Assembly (NCBI RefSeq): GCF_015706575.1
Contig: NW_024037060.1
Span: 2,439,983-2,503,982 of the forward strand
Direction: 5' to 3'
Source of the DNA: Patiria miniata
Taxonomy: Eukaryota > Echinodermata > Asteroidea > Valvatida > Asterinidae
Length of the DNA stretch: 64,000 nt
Positions 1 to 15,100 of this stretch are shown piece after piece. Both the position numbers and the translations under genes were made by a program. Position 1 is the stretch's first letter. Every line of letters starts with the position of its first letter. The notes under the pieces are model-generated. The model saw only the letters and a program-made list of their open reading frames with translations. It was not told the DNA's origin and searched no databases.

Positions 1-105
1 ATCCACCACTTCGCCGACAAGGTGGAGTACCAGTCGGACGGCTGCGTGGAGAAGAATCGAGACAACGTCAACGAAGAACACATCAACATACTGAGGGGCA
101 GCCAG
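1..105 (+). CDS. MYO5: Myosin V exon 1 of window (motor, HHFADKVEY segment)
   Basis: Open in frame 1 from the first base. It reads [15 protein letters not shown] and so on, the conserved motor segment ahead of the strut and loop 2 in myosin V. It ends GGCAGCCAG with donor GTAGGT at 106, phase 0. The 5' end of this exon is outside the window. Confidence 0.95.
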
Positions 106-3100
106 GTAGGTTGATAATTCCTACCAATAGGGGGTGTTGTTTAATTACATTTGAAGATGCTGAGGGGAGTGTCTTATTTTTTGGGAGGAGGGGTGTTCTA
201 AACCTCATCTGTCTTCAGTTTCAAGATATTTTCAGGCCCCTGGGTTTGGTAACTACAGCTCAGTACAGGTCCTATTCAGATTCAGAAATCAGATCCTCTA
301 ATATGATGCCAAAGTTAGGTGGATTTCTTTGGAGTTGAGACATCAAAGACATTCTGAATTATTGTGAAGCAACAAATGATACCAGGGATGCAGTTGATTC
401 CATCACAATTTCATCACAAGTCCATCACAAGTCCAGTCACAAGAAACAGTGGATGAACACTTGTGAGTTGAATTGGGACTGGAGGACTTGTGATGGACTT
501 GCAGGGACTTCACGGGACTTGTGATTGACTCGACTGCACCCCTGAATGATGCTGTAGCCAGAGTCTAAGCTGAGAATTGAAACCTCAAGACTCAATTCAA
601 ACTAGATCTGTTCCTTTTTTATCCTGTTACTTTGTTCTGTTGGGTTTTAAAAACTGTCACGAAAGCTCAGGCACTTTACCTGTATTTACCAAATATGTTG
701 TCATTACAAATGAAATTGTTTTCGTCTTTCTTTCAAGGTTACTTGTGGGAATTTCGAATGTCAATGCAGGTGTAGATTACAAAATCTTGGATCTTTATTA
801 GGATAACAATCTGTGGGTAGAATTTAGGTTGTTTTAGTCAAAAAATATTTCTTGGTTTGTGGAGTGTCTCCACCTACCGGTAGAAAGTTAATGTTTTATA
901 AAAATTGTTCTCACTTCTTATGCAAATTTAGTTTGAGTTTGTGGCAGACCTCTTCCGCGAGAAGAAAATGGCTCATGAAATACAGAGAAAGACTGTGGTG
1001 AAGTCCGGCAGCGGTCCCGCTGTCAAGGGCCAGAAATCCTTCAAGTCGTCCGTCGGTAGCCAGGTGAGATTACTCTCATTGTCTCCGCGCATGACCAGTA
1101 GCTGGCGCTTTGGCAACACTCGTGAGAGCTCAAGTGGGAGACCACACACCGTGTACGCGTACTGGTTTGTGCGCACAGAGCGCGAAGTATGCAATTTAAT
1201 TCCGAATGTGCACAATCACATAGTGTCTTTGAGCTAGCGTCAGTCCCAATCAGCAGTGTGTTAAAATGTACATGTGCTGTACATTGTCCTAATTTCAGAG
1301 TGTTTACTCCATCGGTTGACTTTCATATCCTTACACTTTTCTCTGTGTTTCAAGAAGGGATTCTTGAGGCACATTATCTGCAAGTCTCATAAGTTCACGC
1401 ATTTACACCCAGCAGACCATGATGAAGGATTAAAATTGTCGCTTGACAACCTTAATACATGAGCGACCTTCACATTACAGTTATGCGGTATTAACCCATG
1501 AGTCATGTTACTGCCCAAAACCACCCTGCCAAGCGCTCCGAAAACGCCCTGCCCAGTGCATCGAAACTGCCCTGCCTAGCTCATCAGAACCCCCCTGCTT
1601 AGCGCATCAAAACCGCCTAAGCACTCCATGGCTTTATGGATTCAGTCAGCGAATAAACACAATGTTATACAATGTAGTACACGTGCTATATAAGTTAATT
1701 GTATTTTCCTGAAATTATAATCAATCTGGATTGAGTGTGTGATACAAGTTTGTCTGTTGCCTGACCCATTGTTCTTGGTGTTTTGCAGTTCCGGGAGTCG
1801 CTCAAATATCTCATGCTGAAACTGAACTCGACCACTCCCCACTACGTCCGCTGCATCAAACCCAACGACACCAAGACAGCATTCGAGTAAGTTGAACAAA
1901 AGTTTTGAGAAAGGAAATTTTATATTTTCCATTTTGAAACAAAAACAAAAAAAACTGTGTAAACCTTTGTATCTCTTCAGCTGTAACAATACATTTTCCC
2001 CCTGTTTCTTACTTGCAGGTTTGAACCCAAGAGGGCAGTAGAGCAGTTGAGAGCTTGTGGTGTTCTGGAGACCATTAGAATCAGTGCAGCCGGCTACCCA
2101 TCACGGTAAGGGCTCATTACTGGTCCAAAATTTGTTCCAAAAATTTAAACTGGTGTATATTTTTTGAAAATCAGAAAAGTCTTCCCTAGGCAAAGTTTAT
2201 TTTGTGTGTTATTGGTCAATTAAACAACTGAAAACGTTGAGTATTAAAACAAAGTAAATTGTACAAAAGGCGGACAGACAAACATGAAAAAAACGTACAA
2301 AATCAAATTATTTTCCTACCTTCCTACCTGGTTAGGGAGTTAGGGAGTTACCGTAAACATACATGGTTTTTCTCGGCCTAAACAGTATAGGAAGCTTTTT
2401 AAAAAGCACTGCATGAACAGCATATTATCTTTATTACTTTTCTCTTTTCACCCAGGTGGACCTATGCCGAGTTCTTCACTCGCTACAGGGCGTTGATGAA
2501 ACCCAAAGAAGCCAACCGGAAAGATGTGCGGGGAACCTGTGAGAAGACGCTACAGAGATTGATACCTGTAAGTAATGGTTCTCTGCAGATGGTTACCAGT
2601 TTCAGAGTGTGGGTAATCAAAGTTTTGCCTTTGGCCATTTTGTCATTGCAAAAGCCGTATGCATAACTTCAGACTGCTTTGTCCAAAGAACTATTACAAG
2701 GAAACCATGCCAACATAAGTTGGCCCCACAGAATACGCTGAGAAGGCTTACTTCCTCGACAACGGTTCACACGCATTCTATAACGACAAATTCCATGTAG
2801 ATGTACGTTTAGCACACTTGATCACGGACCACAATTTTATATTCCATTTTTATAGAACAGTTTCACAAATTTGTACAAAATGGTTCACTGCCTTTCATCA
2901 GATTGTCACAACATCAGTTACAACCACAGTGGTGCTTATTTTTGGCTTATTCACTGGGCCGTTGCAGTGCATGCGAACCGGTAATCGTGGTTGTGCCGAG
3001 ATGACCTTTGAGTGACGTCATGACTACTCCAGAAAATAAGTTGAAGATGCCAAACCATGTTTGAAGTTTATACCAGTCCTTAAGAATGTCTACGCCCTAA

Positions 3101-6100
3101 GTGATATTAAAGTCCACAGCAGATATTGTGGTTCAGTTAATCTCTTGAAACACTTTAAATTGTGCTAAAATTTCTGATGATTGTTGACACGGAAGCAAGC
3201 TATCCAGACTTTCAAAACCTTTTTTTTTTTTGGCAATAATTCGTAAATTCCAAAATGTCCTCTCACAATTAGCAACAGTTACCGTCCTGTTGCAGTTTAA
3301 AATAGGCGACTGTTCTAATTTTAGTCAACATTTTTTAACTGATCCTCGGTCGCTGTCCATCATCATCATTCCGTCAACACCTACCACTCCCTTGTCAAAT
3401 TATTATCGTTACTAACCATGAAAACAATTTTTTTTTACAGAGTTTGTGGTTTTTGTAATCTGCAGCCTTCTGTCAGAGCAGGCATTAGGTCTGTGTGATA
3501 CCGAACGAACTTTCTTTCTAAAATTATCGCTGCCTCGCTCGTGGAAAGCCTGACCCGAGATAAACTTAATCCTTGTTTTCCTTTGTGGCCAGAAATATAT
3601 CAGTGTTAATTAGAAGGATATGTGGGCTTAGCGTTTTGCTTAGTGCATTTTCTGAAGCGCTAGTTCTTGAATGGGTTTTTTGGTGTGTTTTGTGTTGAAA
3701 GTGTTTTTATATTGAATTTGGTCGAGTAAAGAACATTTTTCTTGCACAGTTTTCTGTATGTGTGTTTTACTCTTTCTTAAAAATATTTTTCAACAGAATT
3801 TCATTATTTGTCAAAGTAGCATGAGATTTTTTTCCTTCATCTTCCGTAGTCGTTGTATACAAGAGAATATCATAGGATTTATTTCCATTAAAAGATTTGC
3901 CATTTTTGCTGGTCCGAGAGGGCCATCCTTGTGTCCTCATTGAACATACATGTATCTCACTGAACTTGACTGCCACTTGTGAAGAGCGCTGGGCAGTGCT
4001 ATTGTATAGGATTACCCCATAATGCCACCGAATGGTCTAAATCCGGCCCATTGTGAAGACGAGATGCATGAAAGACTCTCAGTGAATAGCCATTCTGAAT
4101 CAATTGAATAGAAATGTGTGCACTCTGGGACCAGCGTTACTAGGTTTTCCTTATCTTGTTATCGACAGAAGTGCTTTTGGATATTTTCAAAGATCTGATA
4201 TCCTCATTATGAAAAATCCAGATACATTGCTCCGATTCATTTTGTTTTATTTTAAGAGACACATAATTGAGAATATACAAACATTGCTTCAATTTTTTTT
4301 CTGGTTCAAGAGGGTTGGCCAAGTGTCCTTTTTGTACTACTGATCTGACTGACTGACTGACTGACTCCCCGTCATGTGACTTAGATTGTCTATAGACTGG
4401 TGATGAGTGTCGGGCAGTGCTTTCATATAGGATCACCTTTAATGCCAAAGTGAACCCACTCTGTAAAGTTTTTACAGGCAAACTTTAATTGTGAAATGCC
4501 TTGACTCTTACAATCTCATTTTAACACTATCCTTGCCAGGCCCCTGACAAATACCAGTTTGGCAAGACCAAGATCTTCTTCCGAGCGGGCCAGGTGGCCT
4601 ACATGGAGAAGCTACGGGCAGACAAGCTGAGAGCAGCCTGCGTCTTGATGCAGAAGACAGTGCGTGGCTGGGTGCAGAAGAAGAAGTACACGCGGCTACG
4701 ATTGTCCACCATCATCATGCAGAGGATGGTACGAGGATTCCTGGCAAGGAGGTGAGTTGGAGGACGGCAAATTTATGATTATTTTTTCAGTCGATTGCTC
4801 GATCCCTTAAAATGTTCAATGAACCGAATTGCTGATTTTTTTTTACAGTGCAATGGCTGGTCCAGATTCTGTATCCGAATGAGAGATTTTAAGGTTTGGT
4901 TCAGATTAGCGAATTTGTCCCTGTAAAACCTAAACCATCCCAGTGTCTGTTAACTCCCTTGACCGCCACAAAATACACAAGTATGCTATGGGTTCATGGA
5001 TTCTTCAGTGTATAAATACAGTGTTAACACAGTATAGTATAGGTGCTGATGGGTTAAATTGGTACCCAAAGCCTAGAAACTGAGGGTGGTAGTCCAGGCT
5101 GATGCTATAGCGCCCTCATGTGATGATAACTATGAGTTTCCAGCCACTCACGAAGTTAGGAAAAACCTTGTAAATTATTTTCCATTTTTCCAGTCAGGGA
5201 AAACTTAGGAAATTTGGAGGGGAGGGGAACAACAATTAGGAAACTCAGGGAATTAGACAAAAAACGGAAATAATTTAAAATTATCATATGCACAGGCTAC
5301 CACTCTGTTGCATATGGTGAGGAAAGGATGGCTGTAAGGGGAAAACGTAGTGGGGAAAACATAAGGGAACATTTCTCATGGAAATATCAAGGGAAAACTC
5401 AGGGATCTTCTTGGGCATCTCTGGTATAGCATATTTGTTTATTTTAATTTTGTTGGGAGATTTTTTGCCTCGTCAGTTTTTTGCCGTGTCAGATTTTGGC
5501 CTTGACCGTTGGATCTGTACGAGATGGAACTTTTTAATTTTCTTTGTAATAGAGCCTTCCCACGTCACAACACCTGTTTGGAATTATTTCACTCGGAGCG
5601 CAACTTTTGTGATGAATTTCATCGCTACCTGAATGACGTCACTTACACAGCTTCCTATCCACATGACCTTTTATTTCATCTGGGGCTGCCATTTCCAACC
5701 ATATTCTGGCATTAAGCCAATTTGCAAATTAGTCACCGGTATAGACTTTTTCCCTATCGGCACAGAATACTGGACACTTTCCTGTTACAATCATCACGCC
5801 CTACAAAAAGGCGAATTACCGTACAACTGAGTGGAGCTCACTAGAGCTCCACGTTGAGCCTGGGTGTTCAGTCACGAATGCTTTTGGACTGTTTTACGTC
5901 TTCTTTTTCTATCGTCCTCTCGTGGAGTGTTGACAGCGATTTTAATCGTACAATGTTCGGAAGGATAGTACTTCCGTTTTGTAAAGATGGAGGATATAGA
6001 TGAACAGTCGTCTTTCTTGGCTCAAATTGACAGGCTGACCAGGCACATGCGCCGCACCAACGCCGCCACCTATCTGCAGAAGCGATGGCGGGGTTACAGC

Positions 6101-9100
6101 CAGCGACAGAAGTACCTGCACGTCCGGCACGCCATCGTCACCATCCAGGCGTTCAGCCGAGGGATGTACGGGCGGCGGTACTACACCAAGGTCCTGCGCA
6201 GGGCCCGGGCTACCACCATGCAGAAGACGGTGCGTGGGTGGCTGGCTAGGAGACGGTACCAGAAAGCACGGAAGGCGATCATCCTGCTCCAGTGCTGCAC
6301 TCGGAGGATGTACGCCAAGAGGGAACTCAAGAAACTCAAGGTGAGAAGGGAAAGGTTTAAAACAATAAAATGATGTATGAAATTATAAAATTATGGCGGG
6401 TAGATTTGCTAAGAGTATAACATTGAGAATTATACTGTGTTGTTTGCCTCTCTTTTAAATTTTGACAACAAATAAATCTTGACCTTTTATCAGACCTAGT
6501 TGACCTGCAGGTACACTTGACTCAACCCAACATGTAGGTCAAACTTAGCATTACCTTGGGTAGGCCTCAATCTGACGTTAGGTAAGACTTTGCTGGCCTC
6601 AGATCAGACTTGACTTTACCTAAGGGCACATTTAGCAAGTCCCTTGATTAAGACCAGACAGGACTTATCATACTTGACCTCAGGTTGTACTGAACTTGAC
6701 CTAAACGTTTACTGTACAAGTTGACAAAGTTCAAGACTGAACTTGAACAGCATGTTGTTCAAACTCAAGATGGTAACCCATATCACACCTGAAAGTTATT
6801 AAATTCTTAAGATTGACATCAATACATTTGTCATGTTAATTGTAACGCCACACACAGCAATCGCCATTTGGTCTTTATGTTCTAACAAATTTGGACGGCA
6901 ATGCATGCTGGTCTTTTCCCCCATATGTGGGAAAATATAAAGTGAATAATAATAGTCTTTAAATGTCAAGAAAATAAAATGCAGATACAACAAAATATTG
7001 GAAACAACCTTTTGTTATAACTTACCCATTATTAACAGTTTTTTTCCCACCATTTATTTATTCTGCACCTCTTACTGATATTTACTTCTTAGACCTTGTG
7101 CTAAAATTAACCTGTGAATGATATAAATACATGTATGTACCGGGGTAAAACAAGGTTAGATACTAAGAGAAAAAAATTAGCCTTGAGGTCCCTGGAATGG
7201 ATCAAGTCGTCACACAGAGATTGAACCCCACACACTTCCCCCTCTCCCTCTTCCCCCCCCCCCCCTTCCTCCCCAAACCCCTACTCTCAGGAAATCCTTG
7301 ACTTTGCTACCCTCGGCACAGGGTGATGACACTTGCTTCAGTCAGTCCTTGTAGGGAAAATTTGTGAAGAATTTGCCTCAAGGAATGTCATTTAATTACG
7401 CGAGTTGCTTCGTCGGGTTTGCTACCGAATTTATGTGCTGGTCCCAGAGGGCCGGCTAAGTGTCCTCACCTGACTGGCTGTCACTTGTGAGCTGGGCAGT
7501 GCTGTTGTATAGGATTACCCTGTTACGGCAATGAATGGTCCATATTCAGCCCATTGTGTACTCCACATGCATGAAAAGACTTATGAAAAGCCATTTTGAT
7601 TCAACTGTATAGAGTACCGAAGTGTGATATCAGCTGCATTTGTTATGGTTCACGCACAGGTTCGCTTGCTGATGTCTTCCCACACTTAAGCTATGCGCTT
7701 GAACCAGAACACGTGGCACACTGCGGTACTCTGTAGATTTGTGTGCACTCTGGGACTGTCTTTACTAGGCCTGCCATGTCTTGTTTCTTTGTTCAGGCCT
7801 GTTTGATTCTCCCCAAATTAAAACAAAACTTATTGCTAAAAAGAAACTCATTGACATTGAGTCTCCCGTGAGAACTTTCTTGAGATTTGTTGAAATAATC
7901 CTTCCAATTTAGCAGCTGAACGGCATGACTTTGCAGAAATTGTTAAGTCTGTGATTCTTGTCATAATTACATACCGTGTCGAGATAAATTCGCTGACAAG
8001 CATTTTATATCATTAATCTGAACTTGACTGGTCAAATCAAGTCAGAATTTTTGAATCTTTCAGAAGTTCTCATTTTGTTTTAATGTTATTGCCTCATTCA
8101 CAATTCATTCCCTGCAACACTCATACATTAAACACATAACATGGCTCCCCCTTCCCCCTCCCCCTTCCCCCTACCCAGGGGAGGGGTGACTCAAGTCCGT
8201 CACTCTCTGCATCCATGTTGCTGACTCCTTGCTTGAAGTCCCCTGTTCCTACCTTTCTTCCTTGTCTCCTAGTTTTGATTTCCTCTTCTATAAAAATTTT
8301 CAGCGGCTATATTTCAGAATGTCATCGGGCTGTCTGGTTGCTTGTGTAAACCCCTATGTGAGTCCTGCTTGCAGAGCTAGATGCATGAAATGCACCCGGC
8401 ATGATATGAAATTGTTTTTCTTTTTTTTTGGGGGGGGGGGGATGTTATGTCTTCATAGAGGGCAAACTTTTGGAAAATGATCATTACAGATTTCAATTTT
8501 TTTTGGGGGGGGGGGGACTTATATGCTACATGTATGTCTTTATAGAGGGGTAATATTATGATAATGATAATTACAACATTTTAGATGTACTTGGAAAATC
8601 TGGAATTTATATAACTCTTTCAACTTTCACCAACTTTTTGATGCATAAATATCATGAACACATTACAATCTATTGGATGATTTAATACAAAAAAGCATGT
8701 AAAACGACTTAAGTGTAATAAGTTTAAACTTGTTTATTGTTCACTTTGATGTAACATCAACGGGTGTTTTTTTCTGACTGGAAAGTCCTGAAGAGCAGAA
8801 AGTTCTTGTCATAAAATTAACTTCAGTGCATGATTTTAAAAAGATGCATTTTCAATTCATTTGATGCAGTTTTTATAGCATGTGTTTTCAAAAAAAATAA
8901 TCAGATTTTGCCTCATTGAAATTTGTTTTGCATGCTTGATGTAATTACTGGAAAATTTAAACCAAAAATGCAAAATGTAACTTAATGAAAAGAAGTCCAA
9001 TGTCGCTGAACAGGTTTGTAGCTTTTTGGATTCGTTATTTGAGCCTATTTTTAGGATCAGAATTATGACGGGACAGTCAGAAGACACACCCACCGTTATG

Positions 9101-12100
9101 AAAATCCCGCATAATTTGCTTGTGTCAAACATCGCAACTCGCATTTTTTTGTCAAACGTCAATGAAACCAGCTAATGCTTGAGTCAGAATTTTTTCCCAG
9201 GGTCTCTGCTTAAACTTTCCTGCATGCCCTGATTCAGTGCTTCCTGTAAAAAAAAAAAAAGGCAAGAGACATTACTTCCCTTCCAGAAAGAAATGGCAGG
9301 CAGACTCTATTTTTGACAGATTTGTCTCACTTTTTTTTGCTTTGTTTTTCTGTTGTTTTCCAGATCGAAGCCCGTTCGGTTGAGCATTTGAAGAAACTCC
9401 AGAAGGGCATGGAGAATAAGGTTATCTCCTTGCAGCAGAAAGTGAACGAATTGGTAAGTTCTCCCTACTTCGTGTCCAACTTTTTGTTTAAACTTTTTTG
9501 TAAGCTGTGCATGATCACTGTGGGGAAAGTTCCCCGTGACAGCATGGCGGTAAGCTAGACTGCCGGTTACCGATAATGGAAAGCCTAAAAGACAGTGGAG
9601 TCATGGGCTGACTGGTACTCATCTCCGTAAGACTTTTTCATAACGTTTAACATGAAATGCAAGAAATGTTATTGTTTCTGTGTAAAGCTTTAACGATCAT
9701 CGACACCTTCATTGAACAGGTAAGTACAGATGTTACTCACTTGTACATTAGAGTACATTATTCTCCCTTAGCTAACCCTGACTGCCCTGAATCCTTCAAA
9801 ATTCTCTTTGCCAAAGTGGAGGAATTTGTAGGATTGAGGTTACATGGCAAAAGTGTGTTACTGATCTCGTGGGATGCACTTTGTCAAGGTCTTGGGCCGG
9901 ACCTTGTGTTGTTTTTGCTCAGCCATGCATAAATATAGGCCTGGATTATGCTTGAAATCCTCCGTACTGCTCTAGGATGTCACTGGCCAAGCCTCAACAT
10001 ATTGACAGTCACCGCCGCAGGATTCAGGCAGTGGCCACCCCTCCATGGACCATGTTCAAGAAACAATGGAGGAATTTGCAGGATTGAGGCTATATGCCAT
10101 TTTTCCATGAGGCCAATTGGAGGATTTTGCACGATTGAGGCTACATCCTAGCAGCAAGGCCTAGGGAGTTAGGGATGGGAGATAAACATCGTAAATAGAT
10201 AAACTTTGATTTTTGTATTTGTCAGTTTATCTTGCTTGGCATGGGATATCTGTCATTTAGTTGTTGTTTTTTTACTTAAATTGATCAGCCCAATCTGTAT
10301 GTAAAGATAAAAATATAATAAATTTAGTCAGAAGGAATGCTTTGCATGAAGGTGTGCAAAATTTGCAGATAGCTACAGACAGTTGCGCTGAGCAGAGTTG
10401 TTTCGTCCAAGATCAACTTCAATTTTGGATGGTCATCTACTTGTGTAGTCACTGTTTTACCCAAACTCCCTTAATAGAACAGAGTCAAACACAAATGAGA
10501 CCAAGTAAGCTACTTCAAAACATAGGTGTGTGGTAAGCTACTTCAAAACATAGGTGTGTGGTCAGCTATAACCCTGAATCAAGCTAGCCCTTTAACGATG
10601 TGACAAACTCAACACCAGATTCTGAACGATGTCATCTTCATCGTTACTACACCGTATAATTGTTTGGATGAGACATTTTTACATTTTACACTTTGTTGTT
10701 AAAACTCTGGGCTAAATTTTAGGATACAGGTTTTCACATAATTTTCTCCCTAATGACCGCTTGTCCATTGCAAAGAGAACACGAGGAGTAGTAAGTTCCG
10801 GAATTACCCTGCTCACATCAGAGTCATAATTTGCTTAAAATAATGATGATGCTAATTTCAAACACATGCACAAGCAGGTCTTACTTTTAAAGTTTCGTTA
10901 AGATTAGCAGAATTTTTCTGCTATAGTTGCCACAGTCTGTTAGCAAACCATCAAGCGTTGCCGTGAAATTGGCCCCAAGAAAACATAACAGACATAGTGT
11001 CTGGAAAGATTCCCCCTGGCTATCATCTTCTTTTATTGACCCATGACTTCACCTTGACTTGTACCTTGCTGGGTGGGCAGTTTGTACAGGGATATCCCAA
11101 CTATCCTCTGCAACACCACAGGTAAAGCCGTTGACATATTACTTAATTAATCATGACCGCCCAGAAGAAGAGAAACTCTCAACCAAACATGGCCGAAGCA
11201 TCTGCGAGTTCAGGCTGTCTCAACTGCTGTCGTGAATCAGTAGTCAAGGAACAAACTCAGTGACCAAAACCCCCTGGAAACCGGAAGCTAAACCAATCAT
11301 CACCAAAGTGTCTTTGAGTCCAGACTTAAAGCAGTTGCTGACCCTCAGTAAAAACTTCCAAACCCTGTAAGACACCCAGGCTGCAATAAATGGCAACCAT
11401 ATTATGCTGGGACTGAGCCTTCCAACCCTCGGGACCTGACCTCCAACCCTCGGGACTTGACCGATCCTGTGCCTTTTTCCCCAGTATCGGTTTCCTCGGT
11501 CTGTTTATTGTTACAGGAAGTGACGGAAGTAAGGTTGAACTTTTACCTTCAAACTCAAAAGGTTCTCCACATTCGGACTTAGGCGTCAGTTTGTCTGTGA
11601 CATTGCAGAGCATGTTTCCTGTTGTGGTTTGACGCTTGGTTACTAATTCCGCAGGTATATTTTAACATTGAGGCCCACTAGGGAAATGTAAAGAGGCTGT
11701 TTCCAGAATGATATTGACGCCATTGTTTGACCTTTCAGAATCCTGCCTTCTCATAGTTTCCCAAAGTCAGTTTCGACAGCCGGTATGTAGTTAAACACAA
11801 TTTAAAATACATAAAAACAAAAAAAGTGTACATGTAGATTAGAAACAGCTTTAATACTGTGTGCATGTTTGTTCTATAAATTTTCTTAACCCTGCAACTT
11901 TTTCACCCTTATTTAATTGGAAATATCACATTTTGAAACTACACTCTTTATAGTTACATGTATCTTAAAGGGTTCCATGTAGGTGATGGGTGGTTGTCTT
12001 TGAGGCCAGGCTCTGAAACCCCCCCCCCCCCCAACAATAAAACTCCAATAAACAACCTAACCAAAAAAGATTCAAATTAATTGCATACAACAGTGTGGCT

Positions 12101-15100
12101 CAGACGATCCTTTTCCCTAGGGAGCAGGACAGCCTTTCCATATGCAGATTAAAGGTAAATTTTGATGAACAATTTCCTCTTGTAATTAACTTCAAAACTT
12201 TCAGTGACAGATACACGTACTCAAATGTTGATGGCTTCGTTATTTGGGTGCAAGATAGTGCAATTAGTGCAAAAGTCTGGACTTTAAAAAAAAAAAATTG
12301 TATTATGTGCCAGAACTTATTTAATTTTCCAGATCTTTTGTTCTTCTCAATTCAGAAGTTTTTTTTCAAACATTGTGTGTCTTCCCTTTCATTCCTAGTA
12401 GCATTTCATCTGACATTCTTCAAAGTTTTTTTTTTTGCCGAAGAGCCAGTAAAATTGTAGTCATCCATGAACTGAAAATTAATTTGACAAGTCATCAACT
12501 CTGCCAGACAGCAAAATTATTTAGAAGTCCTTATAATAGTTATGTATTACCCCCCCTAGCCACACCCCTTTTGGAAATCTTTTGTTGAATCTGTTGTCAA
12601 AATTCATCAACTGCTTACAAGATTATTAATACAAGAGTTGTGTTTACTGTAGGACTTTACGTGTTACATGTTTATAAACAAAATTGACTTTGAAAGAATG
12701 AATCAGGTGGGTCCTCTTACACCCCAAGTTAAACCCTATCTCAACCACCACCCCTTCCCTAGTATTAAATCAAGCTCCCTTCATATCTGGAGCCCGTTTA
12801 TAAAAAAGAACAACCGATGGCAAGTATCAGACGTGGCCGTGATGCCCGGACTAAGCACCTCCATTTCTCCACGTAATCTAACCATGAGTGAATTAGTCAC
12901 CTCATTTCCTGGCCCGGGATAAGAATGATCACGAGTGTGGAGAGAGAGTCTCTCTGGGCCGAGCCCGACCTATGGAACCGAAACTATCGAAGACCTTAAT
13001 GCCATACGCTCCATATTAAAGCTTTCAGCAGACAATGATGAGGAAAAAAGAGATCCAGGGAGTTGACGCACTAAGTGAAGACGATGAGTGTTTGGTTTTC
13101 AATATTCTCAGAGCTTGGATTACTTGTAGAGTGACGAACTGTTGCGATGAGTTTATCCAGAGGTCATCTTGTCTGTCGGACAATGACGACATCGTGAAAC
13201 TTTAAGGAGACGTTAGTTCCTCCCAAGAGGTGCGATTCGGGGGTAATACGGTAACTTTCAGCACGCCTTTTGTTGTGTGAGAACAACGATAAGATGCCGC
13301 CTGTAATGCAAGCCATACTGAGACTGCCAACACGTTCTTAGAGATTCGTGCTAGCGGAGTTCATCGGAGAATGGGGATAGTTCTTTGACACACTTCCCTA
13401 TCTTGAGCTGTCTACATCCTTTAGATTCTTAGAAGAAGCTATCAACTGAAGGTGGATTTAACAAAGGAGATACTGGTATGCTGCTGGAATTAATGGATGG
13501 ATGTAGTTTTACAACCGTGAACAACACAATCTGCATAAATTCCTCTGGGTGTTTTGTGTTAAGATCAACATTTGAAGGAGTGGAGAAACTGTGCCCTTTA
13601 ACCAGGACCTCTCTTCCAGGAATTTTGTGAGTTTGAAACCAAAACATTTCGGGCACTGCACCGAACGGAAAGAAAAACTTTGCTGAAACACATTTGCTTG
13701 GACACGTGTGGTTTCTGTTGCTGCGATGACAAATAAAATGTTATCGCAGTGAAAACTTCCTCATATCAGTTTCGTAGCCAGCAAAGACAATAGAGAATGT
13801 TGTTGCAATCCTGTGACCTGAATTCTGTTCTGCTTTAGTTCTGATCAAAATCACAATTCATAAAGTGATTCTCTACCAGAATCTTGACATTGTATACCTT
13901 GATTCTTTTGGAAGTGAGTGAAGACACTTCGCGAGCTTCATTTCAAATTAATGGACTTTGTGTCAACCTTAGTAACAATCGAAGGCCTTGTCTTTTACCA
14001 GCACAACCGCAAAGTGAAAGTCGGTGTTCTAGTGTCAGCACATCAGTCCTGTTCCAGTCTTGTCCCTAGGCAAACTTGTTGTCACAGATTAACATTGAGA
14101 TCGTCTACAGAAGCCAGACGACGTATTGATCATTGACTCCATTTCCAACGAGCTTGAGAAAGTAACACTGTTCTTCTGCAACTTCACCTCTACACCTACA
14201 TACACAATTTTTATGCACTTGAAGTGTAGAACTGAAAGTCAGCCGAAGATTGGAAATGTTGCTCCCAACATGTGAAATTTCTGTTTAACACCACACTGGA
14301 TTTATATTAATCCTCCTTGGACTCTTCAAAACCTTCACTTGTGCACCCTTCTAACATCGAATGAAACCGTTTGTTCATATGTACATTGAGTGTTTTCTTG
14401 ATGAGCGACTTCTTGAGGAGTGAAGATCTTCCAATTCTGTCAGAGCTTGTGGATTTTTACTGACTTTCTTAACGGTTGTTTATCATGAGTCGTTTCAAGT
14501 ACTCTCGGTATTCGGGTCTCCGGGGTGACCCGGTCAAACTAAGAGTGCTCTTCTTTGAGGTAAGACTAATTTTTTTTTTTTTTTTTTTAAAGTACAACAT
14601 TCTTATCAGTTTGCTGTTCTTGTTTATAGAGAGTCCGTCAATCTAGTGTCTTCTGGATATTACTTCAGTCTCATACTAGTTTTTTTTTCTGATCTTTTCC
14701 GTCTGCTTTGTCCATTATCCTTTTTCTGAGAAATGAAATAAAAATATGAGTGTTTTTAATATTGCGACTTGCCCTTGATTTGCTTTATTCTTTTTAGCAT
14801 TGTATACCGAGTACGTTTGACAGCTTGCAAAAAAAGTTCCAAGCTTGCCAAGCTTGCTTGGGTGGGGCTAGAACCCAGGACCTTCCACTTACTAGTGCAG
14901 ATGGCGAACCACCGAACCACCATGCCGAGTCAGCTGGCTTGTTCAAAAATGATACAGTGACATGAACCATATATATTTATTTATAGTAGCCCATATATTT
15001 TTCCTCCCAATCTTTCTGTCTGAAATAAAAAAACCAAAATTAAACAGTTTTATTTCATTTTATTTTCCGTTTTTTTTTGTAGACCAAAGAGAAAAAGGAG

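Larger units (their letters stand above)
2568..4539 (+). other. Intron with two copies of a dispersed repeat
   Basis: Non-coding, about 2 kb. It carries two copies (3909-4171 and 4303-4455) of a repeat whose third copy is at 7438-7787. A (GACT)n stretch lies near 4347-4366. No gene found. Confidence 0.6.
6341..9363 (+). other. Intron with repeat R1 copy 3 and a nested MITE
   Basis: About 3 kb, non-coding. It contains R1 copy 3 (7438-7787), which is interrupted by a small TIR element, plus poly-C and poly-G runs near 7253 and 8430-8520. Confidence 0.6.
9454..15082 (+). other. Long intron with a candidate alternative first exon
   Basis: About 5.6 kb. No cassette exon is needed here, because exon 8 joins exon 9 in phase and in register with the family. 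It holds a 28-base tandem duplication (10505-10560), poly-C at 12020, the candidate first exon at 14485-14559 and a SINE on the minus strand at 14855-14937. Confidence 0.6.

Noticed and set aside
5987-6373. ATG-led frame that includes exon 7
   Set aside because: The ATG lies in the intron. The acceptor at 6032-6033 restores the phase from exon 6 exactly, so the upstream codons are read-through of the ORF, not a start.
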